Shown here one piece after another: positions 36,437 to 44,284 of a stretch of DNA of 64,000 bases. The notes under the pieces are model-generated. The model searched no databases. It was not told the DNA's origin and was given only the letters and a program-made list of their open reading frames with translations. The stretch's first letter is position 1. Each line of letters begins with the position of its first letter. The position numbers and the translations under genes were made by a program. Source of the stretch: Mesorhizobium sp. B2-4-15 (GTDB lineage: Bacteria; Pseudomonadota; Alphaproteobacteria; Rhizobiales; Rhizobiaceae); the NCBI RefSeq assembly GCF_006658505.1, contig NZ_VFUZ01000012.1, positions 114,221 to 178,220 of the forward strand, written 5' to 3'.

Positions 36437-36513
36437 ATGGTTCCATTTCTAAATCAATTTACTATTGACATCATTTTGGTTTCGCGTCAATGGTTCCAGA
36501 AGTAAATCATTTT
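36437..36513. promoter_or_regulatory. Pair of direct repeats in the HxlR/RibD-like divergent promoter
   Basis: ATGGTTCCATTTCTAAATCA at 36437-36456 and ATGGTTCCAGAAGTAAATCA at 36490-36509 agree at 16 of 20 bases and start 53 bases apart, about five helix turns. Both sit in the 110-base gap between the divergent genes. They are strong candidates for two HxlR dimer sites on one DNA face. Confidence 0.7.
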
Positions 36514-36542
36514 GGCGATTGAGACGAGGAGCACCTCCAGAC

Positions 36543-37130
36543 ATGAAAAAGCTGATCCTTCAGATGCAGATATCGGTCGACGGTTTCGTTGGCGCCAATG
36601 AGGACCATGACTGGCAGCTCTGGGAATGGGGCGACGACAATGGCTGGGACGCCCAGCTGAAGCGGGACTTCAACGCCGTGTTCGCCGGCATCGACACCAT
36701 CCTGCTCAGCCGAAAGATGGCCGAGGAGGGCTATCTCACCCATTGGGGCAATGCGGCGCGGAAATATCCGGCCGATCCGTTCTACGCCTTCGCCCGGCGC
36801 ATCGTCGAGGCGCACAAGGTGGTGCCGAGCGACAGGCTCAATGTCTCGCGATGGGAACGCACGACGGTGGTGAGCGGCGACCTGCCGCGTGAGGTCGCGG
36901 CGCTGAAGGCCGGCGAGGGAGGCGACATCGCCGTCTTCGGCGGCGCCGGTTTTGCTTCCTCGCTGATCGCGGCCGGGCTGGTCGACGAGTTCCAGCTGTT
37001 CGTCAACCCGGCCGTGCTGGGCGCGGGCCGCCGCATCTTCGACCAGGGCGGTTTCGGGAAGCTGCGGCTGCTCGGCTCGAAGGCCTATGCCTGCGGCATG
37101 GTGGTCAGCCGCTATGCGCCGGCTAAGTAA
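36543..37130 (+). CDS. RibD/dihydrofolate-reductase-like family protein
   Basis: A 195-residue protein of the RibD C-terminal/DHFR-like fold. It opens MKKLILQMQISVDGFVGANE, and shows FAGIDTILLSRKMAEEGY, VPSDRLNVSRWERTTVVSGD, GDIAVFGGAGFASSLI and LFVNPAVLGAGRRIF, all standard for this family of putative NADPH reductases. GAGGAG precedes the ATG at 36543. It is controlled, by position, by the divergent HxlR regulator. Such HxlR/RibD-like pairs recur in bacteria, but the substrate is unknown. Confidence 0.88.
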   Translation: MKKLILQMQISVDGFVGANEDHDWQLWEWGDDNGWDAQLKRDFNAVFAGIDTILLSRKMAEEGYLTHWGNAARKYPADPFYAFARRIVEAHKVVPSDRLNVSRWERTTVVSGDLPREVAALKAGEGGDIAVFGGAGFASSLIAAGLVDEFQLFVNPAVLGAGRRIFDQGGFGKLRLLGSKAYACGMVVSRYAPAK

Positions 37131-37217
37131 CCGGAGGCAGCGCCAATCAGCCCCGTCTGGTCTGTCTTTTACAAGATCGGTTTCGGCAAAGCCCGGAATG
37201 GCCGCTCCGCGAGGTTG

Positions 37218-38132
37218 TTACCTGGCGAGGAAATCCGTGATCAGCTTGACGGTGGCGTCGGGGTTTTCCTCCATGATCCAATGGCCGGAGGCGGGTACGG
37301 TGGCTCCAGTCACATCGCTGGCGACGAAGCGCAGAATGTCGGCCTGGCTCGTGCCGGCCGATTTCTCGGCGCCGGCCGCCAGCACCGGCATGGCCAGCTT
37401 GCCGCCGCCGGCCAGCATCGCCTGGTTGTCGATGGCGTCCTGGTCGAATGCCTTGAACTGTTCGAACGCGTCATGCATGGCGTGCGGCCGGGCATAGAGC
37501 TTCGCGTAGTGGACGCGCGTCGCCTCGTCGATCTTCTTCGGGTCGGCCGACAGTTCGTTGTAGAAGCGGTCGAGATAGATGCGCTCGCGGCCCTTGACCA
37601 GCCGTTCCATGTCGGGGCCGCGGAAGTTGAAATGCCACAGAAGCGGGCTCTGCTTGATCTTGTCCCAGTCGCCAATGCCCGGCAGTGGTGCGTCGATGAC
37701 GACCCATTTGGTGATGCGCTTCGGATATTGCGCGGCCAGCGCATAGCCGACCATGTTGCCGATGTCGTGCGTCACCAGATCGGCCTTGTCGATCTTCAGC
37801 GCATCCATCACGCCGGCGATGTCGACCGCCTGGTTTTTCTTGGTATAGCCGCCGTCGGGATGCGCCGAAAGGCCCATGCCGCGCAGGTCGGGCACGATCA
37901 CCGTGTGGTCTTTCATCAACTTTATCGCTGCCGCTCCCCACATGTCTCCCGTATCGGCAAAGCCGTGCAGCAGCACGACCGCCGGGCCTTTTCCGCCAAC
38001 CCGCACATGCAGGCTGGTGCCGTTGGTCTCGATCGTCTGCGTCTTGAAACCGGCCGGAAAGGGGACCACGCGGGCCGAAGCTGGAACGCTCATTGCCAAC
38101 AGACCAAGGACGATGACCAAAGGACGAAACAT
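37218..38132 (-). CDS. Exported alpha/beta hydrolase with Asp nucleophile
   Basis: A 304-residue alpha/beta-hydrolase with a Sec signal peptide (MFRPLVIVLGLLAMSVPASA). The oxyanion motif is VVLLHGFADTGDMW. The nucleophile elbow reads VTHDIGNMVGY, with Asp instead of Ser, as in epoxide hydrolases and haloalkane dehalogenases. The catalytic His lies in ASGHWIMEENP. It is therefore probably an epoxide-hydrolase-like enzyme working in the periplasm. It is divergent from the LysR gene at 38254, which likely regulates it. Confidence 0.88.
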   Translation of the reverse strand: MFRPLVIVLGLLAMSVPASARVVPFPAGFKTQTIETNGTSLHVRVGGKGPAVVLLHGFADTGDMWGAAAIKLMKDHTVIVPDLRGMGLSAHPDGGYTKKNQAVDIAGVMDALKIDKADLVTHDIGNMVGYALAAQYPKRITKWVVIDAPLPGIGDWDKIKQSPLLWHFNFRGPDMERLVKGRERIYLDRFYNELSADPKKIDEATRVHYAKLYARPHAMHDAFEQFKAFDQDAIDNQAMLAGGGKLAMPVLAAGAEKSAGTSQADILRFVASDVTGATVPASGHWIMEENPDATVKLITDFLAR

Positions 38133-38253
38133 ACCATACTCCCGCCGAGATTTTGTTTGGGGCCGCCATATCGCGGCCTCGCCAACTATGACACCATGTC
38201 CTTGATTTCGTTAGGCGACGGTCGCCTGATTGTGAATTCGGGAAAGCCGAACA

Positions 38254-39156
38254 ATGCTGAAGCTCGAATCCGCCGCCGCCTTTGTCGCCGTCGCGGAATC
38301 CGGTTCGATCACCGAAGCGGCCCGGCGCATGGCGCTGTCGAAATCGGTCATCAGCGAGCGGTTGTCGGAACTTGAGCGCAGCCTCGGCACGAAGCTGCTC
38401 GATCGCACGACGCGCAAATTGTCCATCACCGAGGCAGGGCGCAGTTTCTACGAACGCGCCAAGCGCATCATGCAGGAGGTGGCCGATGCCAGCGCCGAAA
38501 TCGCGGAGCGCCGCGGCGAACTTGCCGGGCCGCTCAGGATAGCGGCGCCGACCAGTTTCGGCATCCTGCATCTCGGCCCGGCGCTGTATGGCTTCCTGGC
38601 CAAGCATCCGGGGATCGAACTGACGCTCGATCTCGATGACCGCTTCGTCAGCATAGTGGCCGATGGCTATGACGCCATTTTGCGTCACGGGCCGGTCGTC
38701 GAGGACGGACCTGTCATCGTCAAGAAACTGGCTTCCAGCCGCCGCTTCCTGGTGGCTTCGCCGGGCTATCTCGAGCGGTTCGGGCGGCCCGGGACGATCG
38801 AGGCCCTGAAACGCCACAAGGGCATCATCTATTCCATCCGGGGTGCCGCCGACTGGCGGTTCAAGATTTCGCGGCGGCTGGTGACGATCCGCCCGGAAAC
38901 CGCGCTGCGCGTCAACAATGGGATTTTGATGCGCGATGCCGCGCTTGCCGGCCTCGGCCTGGCGCTGCTTCCCGCATACTTCATCCAGGCGGAGCTTGCC
39001 GACAACCGACTGGCTGTCGTCGATGTCGGTGCCGAGCCGGAAGGAGCCACCATCTACATCGCCTGTCCCGAGGACCGGCGCGGGTCCGCCAAACTGCGCG
39101 CGCTCATCGCCTGGCTGCGCGATATCTTTGGCGATCCGCCCTATTGGGAGGCGTGA
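38254..39156 (+). CDS. LysR-family transcriptional regulator
   Basis: A 300-residue regulator. The N-terminal winged helix contains FVAVAESGSITEAARRMALSKSVISERLSELERSLG, and the substrate-binding domain runs from about 90 to 290 (GPLRIAAPTSFGILHLGPAL onward). It belongs to the CrgA/PecT-like group often annotated next to oxidoreductases. It starts 121 bases from the divergent hydrolase gene, the standard arrangement for LysR control. The effector is unknown. Confidence 0.9.
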   Translation: MLKLESAAAFVAVAESGSITEAARRMALSKSVISERLSELERSLGTKLLDRTTRKLSITEAGRSFYERAKRIMQEVADASAEIAERRGELAGPLRIAAPTSFGILHLGPALYGFLAKHPGIELTLDLDDRFVSIVADGYDAILRHGPVVEDGPVIVKKLASSRRFLVASPGYLERFGRPGTIEALKRHKGIIYSIRGAADWRFKISRRLVTIRPETALRVNNGILMRDAALAGLGLALLPAYFIQAELADNRLAVVDVGAEPEGATIYIACPEDRRGSAKLRALIAWLRDIFGDPPYWEA

Positions 39157-39164
39157 GCCAGCAC

Positions 39165-39908
39165 TCACTTGGCATCATGAAAAATGATGCCGACCGTGTG
39201 GCGCATGCCTGAGCGCAAGCGGCTGACGCCGTGGCGCAGATTGACGCGGTAATTGCCCTTGGTCCCCTGCACCGGCCGGTTGTGGACGGCGAAGGCGACG
39301 GCGTCGCCCTGCCGCAACGGCACCACCTCGACCCGGCTCTGCATGCGCGGCCGCTGCTCGGTCAGCGCGAACTCGCCGCCGGTGAAATCCTTGCCCGGCT
39401 CCGAAAGCAGGATCGCGACCTGCAGCGGAAAGGCAAGATCGCCGTAGAGGTCCTGGTGCAGGCAATTGAAGTCGCCAGGCACATATTGCAGCAGAAGCGG
39501 CGTCGGCCTGACCTGTCCGGCGGCATGGCACTGGTCGAGAAACTCGGCATGCGTCGCGGGATAGCGCATGGCGATCCCCATGCGCTCGTTCCACCGGTTG
39601 GCGACTTCGGCCAGCCTTGGATAGAGCGCGCTGCGGAGGCCGCCGAGCAAGTCGGGCAGGGGATAGCGGAAGTAGCGGTATTCGCCCTTGCCGAAACCGT
39701 GCCTGGCCATGTGGATGTGGCTGCGGAAATGTTCTTCCTGCGGATAGAGGCCGGCGATCTGCCGGCACTCCTGCGGAGACAGCAGCTTTTGCATCACCGC
39801 GCAGCCGAAGCCGTCGAGTTCGGCGGCCAAGGCCGACCAGTCGTAGCCGGCGATGCGTGTCTGCGCCGCTTCGACCGCGGCTGTGGCAACCTTGGCGTGG
39901 GCGTTCAT
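39165..39908 (-). CDS. 2OG-Fe(II) oxygenase in the alkylation-response cluster
   Basis: A 247-residue non-haem iron dioxygenase. The metal motif H-x-D is in NCLHQDLYGD, and the distal His and 2-oxoglutarate Arg are in YRVNLRHGVSRLRSG. The N-terminal 60 residues are helical. The start overlaps the stop of the ogt-type gene (ATGA), so the two are co-translated. That coupling suggests a role in alkylation damage, although the sequence is closer to prolyl-4-hydroxylase-like oxygenases than to AlkB. A frame open upstream to 40379 is the antisense-like extension and is not used. Confidence 0.85.
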   Translation of the reverse strand: MNAHAKVATAAVEAAQTRIAGYDWSALAAELDGFGCAVMQKLLSPQECRQIAGLYPQEEHFRSHIHMARHGFGKGEYRYFRYPLPDLLGGLRSALYPRLAEVANRWNERMGIAMRYPATHAEFLDQCHAAGQVRPTPLLLQYVPGDFNCLHQDLYGDLAFPLQVAILLSEPGKDFTGGEFALTEQRPRMQSRVEVVPLRQGDAVAFAVHNRPVQGTKGNYRVNLRHGVSRLRSGMRHTVGIIFHDAK

Positions 39909-40459
39909 GTCGCGGCCTCCCTGTCGAGCAAAGCGCGCTTGCGCTCGATGCCCCAGCGGTAGCCGGACAGCGTGCCGTCGGCGCGCAGGACGCGGTGGCA
40001 GGGAATGCCGAGCGCGATCGCGTTGGCGGCACAAGCCGTCGCCACGGCGCGGGCACCATCGGGCAGGCCGAGACGCCTGGCAAGGGCCGTATAGGTGATG
40101 GTGGCGCCGCACGGGATGGTGCGCAGCACCTCCCACACCCTTTGCTGGAAAGGCGTGCCGTGGCGCATGTCGAGCGGCAGGTCGAGGCCGGCGGCCGGCG
40201 TCTCGACGAAGCGCGCTATTGCCGCGAGATCGTCGCGCAGGGCGGCTCCGTCCTCGGCCAGCATCCTGCCGGGGAAGCGGTCGGCAAGGTCCTGCTCCAA
40301 GATTTCGGTGTCGGAGCCGATCAGGATGGCGCAGACGCCGACGGGGCTGCGCGCCGCCAGGATCCTGCCGATCGCGCATTGGCCGATGGCATAGATGACG
40401 GTGTCGAGGGTGGCGGCGTTAAAGCGTGCCGCCGGCACGTTGGTTTGCATGAGGTTCAT
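39905..40459 (-). CDS. Methylated-DNA-protein-cysteine methyltransferase
   Basis: A 184-residue O6-alkylguanine-DNA alkyltransferase. The suicide Cys is in IPCHRVLRADG, with the helix-turn-helix FQQRVWEVLRTIPCGATITYTALARRLG and the Asn hinge ATACAANAIALG before it. GGAG precedes the ATG at 40459. It resembles the C-terminal half of Ada plus its N-terminal linker domain (AIGRILAARSPVGVCAILIGSDTE), so it may derive from an Ada duplication. It removes methyl groups from O6-methylguanine in DNA. Confidence 0.9.
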   Translation of the reverse strand: MNLMQTNVPAARFNAATLDTVIYAIGQCAIGRILAARSPVGVCAILIGSDTEILEQDLADRFPGRMLAEDGAALRDDLAAIARFVETPAAGLDLPLDMRHGTPFQQRVWEVLRTIPCGATITYTALARRLGLPDGARAVATACAANAIALGIPCHRVLRADGTLSGYRWGIERKRALLDREAAT

Positions 40460-40570
40460 TGCCTTCACTCCTTCTGTGTGGCTGACCCTAGACATCTGCT
40501 TTGCGTCCCTCACTCCGATGCTTGCTTTCAAATTCGAATCTCGGGGTCTGAGGACGAGTGGTGAGTGCAT

Positions 40571-40798
40571 TCACGCGACACGCGTGACGGCGACTTCGCC
40601 GAGCACGAAAACCTCGCCTGACAGCAGCCGCAATTCGGTCTCGCCTTTCGGCCCGTGGCGGAACTCGGCCTTGCCGGCATCGACAAGCTCGCCGATGGCG
40701 GCCAACACCTGTGATTTCGCGTCCTCGCGGCCAACGGCAGCGCCGCCGGGAGGCTGGATGTTCGCACCGGCGGTGGAAGACCTTGCCATCGTGCGCAT
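40571..40798 (-). CDS. Small protein of unknown function in the ada cluster
   Basis: A 75-residue protein lying 10 bases after the ada stop. It reads MRTMARSSTAGANIQPPGGA at the start, then ILAAIGEL-like DAKSQVLAAIGELVDAGKAEF and ETELRLLSGEVFVLGEVAV. A short helix followed by three beta strands is likely. MARSS at 40789 is an alternative start. No family is recognised. Tight placement between two alkyltransferase genes on the same strand suggests co-transcription in the adaptive response. Confidence 0.6.
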   Translation of the reverse strand: MRTMARSSTAGANIQPPGGAAVGREDAKSQVLAAIGELVDAGKAEFRHGPKGETELRLLSGEVFVLGEVAVTRVA

Positions 40799-40807
40799 CG
40801 CCGGTCG

Positions 40808-41935
40808 TCAGCCCCGCGAAAGCCGGCGGGCGTTGTCGGCTGCCTTCGCCGAGCCGCCGGCCTCCCGCTCAAGCAGCGCGCGTTTGCGCTCGGCGCCCCA
40901 GGCATAGCCTGACAGGGCGCCGTCCTTGCGGATCACGCGATGGCAAGGAATGGCTATGGCATGCGCGTTGGCGGCGCAGGCGGCCGCGATGGCACGGGTC
41001 GCTTTCGGCGCACCGATGCGCTGTGCCATCTCGGCGTAGGAGACGGTGCCGCCGACCGGGATATCCCGCAAGGCCCGCCAGACGCGCTGCTGGAAGGCGG
41101 TGCCGCGCACGTCGAGCGGCAGATGGAGACCGAGCCTCGGTGCCTCGACGAAACCGACGACGCGGGCGACCAGCGCCTCGTAGTCACGGTCGCCGCCGAT
41201 CAGCCGTGCCTTGGGGAAACGGTTCTGCAGGTCGCGCACCAGAGCGTCGGGGTCGTCGCCGAGCAGGATCGCGGCGACGCCCTTTTGGCTCGACGCGACC
41301 AGGATGGCGCCGAGCGAGGATTCGCCGACGGCGAAGCGTATGTCTTCGTTGGCGCCGCCGGCACGGTAGCGCGTCGGCGTCATGCCGAGCATGCCGGTCG
41401 ATTTCTCGTAGAAACGCCCGCTCGAATTGAAACCGGCATCGTAGATCGCGGTTGTCACGCTGACGCCGTCCTCCAGGCTTTGGCGGACCCGGGCGGCACG
41501 GTGCGCGGCGGCATAGTCCTTCGGCGTCAGTCCGGTGATCGCCCTGAAGACGCGATGGAAGTAGCCGGGGCTGCGGCCGGCCGCTACCGCCAGCTGGTCA
41601 AGCGAGGGTTCTTCCTCGCTGTCCTCGATCATACGGCAGGCCTTGGCGATCATCGCGGCGTTGCCGGCATCGATCGACGGGCCATCCGGGTTGCAGCGGC
41701 GGCAGGGGCGAAAACCGGTCGCCTTGGCCTGAGCCAGCGTGTCGTGCAGCTGCACATTCCTGGGGTTGGCGCGCCGCGATGGACACGAGGGCCGGCAATA
41801 GACGCCGGTGGTCGCCACGGAATACCAGAAGTCTCCGTCGGCCGATTTGTCGCGCGCCACGACGCGCGCCCAGCGCGGATCTTCGGCCACCGGCAGCGGC
41901 GCGGATTTCAGCTCTCTTTGAAGCGTGATGAACAT
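40808..41935 (-). CDS. ada: Ada: bifunctional alkylation-response regulator and DNA repair protein
   Basis: A 375-residue protein with all Ada parts. The zinc domain has Cys47, Cys51, Cys78 and Cys81 (TTGVYCRPSC, FRPCRRC), where one Cys accepts methyl groups from phosphotriesters. An AraC-type DNA-binding domain follows (about 95-180; LDQLAVAAGRSPGYFHRVFR). The C-terminal alkyltransferase has IPCHRVIRKDG. MFITLQREL at 41935 is taken as the start. When methylated it should activate its own cluster: the small ORF, the second alkyltransferase and the 2OG-Fe(II) oxygenase downstream. Confidence 0.93.
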   Translation of the reverse strand: MFITLQRELKSAPLPVAEDPRWARVVARDKSADGDFWYSVATTGVYCRPSCPSRRANPRNVQLHDTLAQAKATGFRPCRRCNPDGPSIDAGNAAMIAKACRMIEDSEEEPSLDQLAVAAGRSPGYFHRVFRAITGLTPKDYAAAHRAARVRQSLEDGVSVTTAIYDAGFNSSGRFYEKSTGMLGMTPTRYRAGGANEDIRFAVGESSLGAILVASSQKGVAAILLGDDPDALVRDLQNRFPKARLIGGDRDYEALVARVVGFVEAPRLGLHLPLDVRGTAFQQRVWRALRDIPVGGTVSYAEMAQRIGAPKATRAIAAACAANAHAIAIPCHRVIRKDGALSGYAWGAERKRALLEREAGGSAKAADNARRLSRG

Positions 41936-42029
41936 GGCGCCATTGAAGCCGCCAAAAGCAGGTCTCGCCACCCGTTTCCTGCCAAGTGTCGGGAGGACTC
42001 GCGCCTGTTTTTCCCGATTTGGAAAATCC

Positions 42030-42229
42030 CCTTATGACGAGATTGATGCCGAGAAGGTGTGGTGGAAAATATTCGACCCATTAAGACCCAAGCCGATTAC
42101 GAGTGGGCAATCGCCGAAATAACCAGGTATTTCGAGAACGTGCCGGAGGTGAGCTCTCTCGATGGTGACCGCTTCGATGTTCTCGCAATCCTGATCGAGG
42201 CTTATGAGCATAAGCACTACCCGATCTGA
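42030..42229 (+). pseudogene. Relic of a higBA toxin-antitoxin operon
   Basis: Two overlapping fragments remain. PYDEIDAEKV at about 42030-42059 matches the last residues of HigB-type toxins, with the rest of the toxin missing. From 42062 a 55-codon frame reads VENIRPIKTQADYEWAIAEI, then TRYFENVPEVSSLDGDRFDV and LAILIEAYEHKHYPI, the N-terminus of HigA antitoxins (COG5499), and stops before the HTH domain. At the junction GTGTGGTGGAAAAT differs from an expected TGATGGAAAAT by one base that would restore both the toxin stop and the antitoxin ATG. Confidence 0.75.
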
Positions 42230-42305
42230 GGTGCTGCACAGAAAGCGCGCCTAAGCCGTCCCAGATCGACAGGGCAACGGCAAATATTCTTTGGTTTTTC
42301 GCCGC

Positions 42306-42998
42306 CTATGCCGCCCGCTTGGGCTCCACCGCGAACGGGCTTAGCCCGAGCCAGGCCTGCATTTTCCTGCCGATCGCCTGGTCGCCGGTCAGGGCAACCT
42401 TCGCGCCGGCCTTCTCGACGGTGAGCAGCCCCATCCAGATCGCCGTCATCGTGTGCAGGTCCGTGGAGACATAGAGGTCGACCTCGAAACCCGGATCGTA
42501 CCAGCACAGATCGACCTCCCCATGCTTCTCGACGATCAGCCACCACGAGCGTTTGGATGCCGGGAGTTCCTGATACAGGAATTGTATCACCGTGCGCCCC
42601 TCGGGCAGCGGCGAGGGGTTCAGGTTGCGCCGCATGTCCCACATCAGCAGCGACGGATCGAGGTTCTTGAGCGACAGCCGGGACTCCACCCATTTCTGTC
42701 CCCAGAAGCCCATTGCCTCGACGACGGGACGCAAATCCCGGCCGGCTTCGGTCAGCCGATAATCGAAAATTCCCTTCTCGCCCTGGACCTCCTTGCGCTC
42801 GACGATGCCGGCGAGTTCAAGCTCCTTCAGCCGTTGCGACAGAAGGGTTGGCGACATTTTGGGGACGCCGCGGCGCAGATCGTTGAAACGGGTGGAACCG
42901 GCCACGAGCTCGCGCATCAGCACCATCGTCCAGCGGGTGCACAGCACCTCGGCGGCCATCGATAAGGGGCAGAACTGCTTGTATCCGTGCTGAGCCAT
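42306..42998 (-). CDS. HxlR-family regulator with SCP2-like C-terminal domain
   Basis: A 230-residue protein. Residues 1-105 are an HxlR winged helix with the conserved Cys (KQFCPLSMAAEVLCTRWTMVLMRELVAG) and wing MSPTLLSQRLKELELAGIVER. Residues about 120-230 form an added domain resembling sterol-carrier-protein-2 folds (WLIVEKHGEVDLCWYDPGFEVDLYVSTDLHTMTAIWMG), likely a lipid-like ligand sensor. It is divergent from the DUF1330 gene at 43174, which it may control. Confidence 0.88.
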   Translation of the reverse strand: MAQHGYKQFCPLSMAAEVLCTRWTMVLMRELVAGSTRFNDLRRGVPKMSPTLLSQRLKELELAGIVERKEVQGEKGIFDYRLTEAGRDLRPVVEAMGFWGQKWVESRLSLKNLDPSLLMWDMRRNLNPSPLPEGRTVIQFLYQELPASKRSWWLIVEKHGEVDLCWYDPGFEVDLYVSTDLHTMTAIWMGLLTVEKAGAKVALTGDQAIGRKMQAWLGLSPFAVEPKRAA

Positions 42999-43173
42999 GG
43001 TTGACGTCCTCCCTCAAGCCTGGGCGGAACATTAGGCTTTCATAAACGAAGCAGCCAGTACGGAAACTGTACTGGCCGGTACAGATCGCGGACTGGTTGG
43101 CACGGGCCCCGTCATGCGAGCCCTTTGGCCGGTTGCACGGGATCCCCTGTGCGCCGCAACCAGGAGACTAATC

Positions 43174-43500
43174 ATGACCGCATACGTCATTGCAGACATC
43201 AAGGTGAAGGACCCGAAGTGGGTGCCGGCCTACGCCGCCTCGGTGCACGACCTCGTCCACAAGCATGGCGGCAGATATCTGTCGCGCAGCGGCAATGTGA
43301 AGACGCTTGAAGGCAAGCCGCTCGACACCACGCTGATCGCGCTGATGGCCTTCCCGTCGGAAGCGGCGGCGCGTGCCTTCGCCAACGATCCTGCCTATGC
43401 GCCCTTCGTCTCGGCGCGTCAGGACGGCAGCGACAGCCGCTTCCAGCTGATCGACAACACCGATCTGGCCGGAACGATCCCGTATCTGCCGAAGGGATGA
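43174..43500 (+). CDS. DUF1330 family protein
   Basis: A 108-residue small alpha/beta protein. AGGAG precedes the ATG at 43174. MTAYVIADIKVKDPKWVPAY, HGGRYLSRSGNVKTLEG and FPSEAAARAFANDPAYAPF match DUF1330, a dimeric ferredoxin-like fold of unknown catalytic role. Its divergent HxlR neighbour suggests inducible expression. No cofactor motif is seen. Confidence 0.88.
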   Translation: MTAYVIADIKVKDPKWVPAYAASVHDLVHKHGGRYLSRSGNVKTLEGKPLDTTLIALMAFPSEAAARAFANDPAYAPFVSARQDGSDSRFQLIDNTDLAGTIPYLPKG

Positions 43501-43621
43501 TCCTTCCCGGTATTTCTTGCATCCTATCCGGGATCACCAAGCAACAACAGCCACAGCGCTTGCCTGTCGGACCTCCGTATTTCCGGAGGCCGGCCCGCTG
43601 TGCATTTTCAAGAAGAATGGA

Positions 43622-44158
43622 ATGAGCATGACAATGAACTTTCGCAACAGGCTCTTCATGGCCGCGGCCGTGCTGTGCGCCTGCACCGGCATCGCGCAGG
43701 CGCATCAGGAGGCCGCTGAAGCCGCGTCCGGCCCCAATCCGCTGGCCGAGAAGGTGCGGGCCGCGAACAGCCGGTTTCTCGACGTCAGGGCGGCTACGGC
43801 CGAAGGCTACGCGCCCATTCCCTGCGCCAACGGCATCGCCGGCGGCGCCATGGGCATCCACTACGTCAACGGCCAATACCTGAAGGACGACAAGATCGAC
43901 ATCGCCCGTCCCGAAGCGGTGATGTACGAGCCGATGGCCGACGGCACGCTGAAGCTGGTGGCTGTCGAATACATCACCTCCAAGGGGCCGGCGTCGCTGG
44001 AGGGACAGCTGTTCAACTTCAACAGCGCGCCCAACCGCTATGGCCTGGGTGAATTCTACGAACTGCATGTCTGGGCCTGGAAAGGCAACCCGACCGGCAC
44101 CTTTGCCGACATGAACCCGAAAGTGTCGTGCGAACACGCGATGGCGCCAAGCCAGTAA
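43622..44158 (+). CDS. Conserved exported protein of unknown function
   Basis: A protein of about 178 residues with a Sec signal peptide (NFRNRLFMAAAVLCACTGIAQA) and a predicted mature start at HQEAAEAA. Three ATGs are clustered (43622, 43628, 43634); the first has AAGAAG at proper spacing. The mature part contains EGYAPIPCANGIAGGAMGIHYVN, PEAVMYEP and GEFYELHVWAWKGNPTGTFADMNPKVSCEH. The conserved Cys, His and Trp residues suggest a metal- or haem-binding periplasmic domain, but I cannot name a family. Confidence 0.75.
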   Translation: MSMTMNFRNRLFMAAAVLCACTGIAQAHQEAAEAASGPNPLAEKVRAANSRFLDVRAATAEGYAPIPCANGIAGGAMGIHYVNGQYLKDDKIDIARPEAVMYEPMADGTLKLVAVEYITSKGPASLEGQLFNFNSAPNRYGLGEFYELHVWAWKGNPTGTFADMNPKVSCEHAMAPSQ

Positions 44159-44284
44159 GCCGGCAGGGCCGGGCGGCGCCAATGCCGCCTGGCCGTTGTC
44201 CGAGCTTCCGGCGGTCGTCTCGGCATCATCGATGCTTGTGAAGCACGGCGTGCTTCGCTGCCCGGCGATGTCAGCGGCGCCCGG

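Noticed and set aside
42032..42217. 61-codon minus-strand frame opposite the HigA relic
   Set aside because: The plus-strand frame matches HigA N-termini residue by residue, while the minus frame has no motif.
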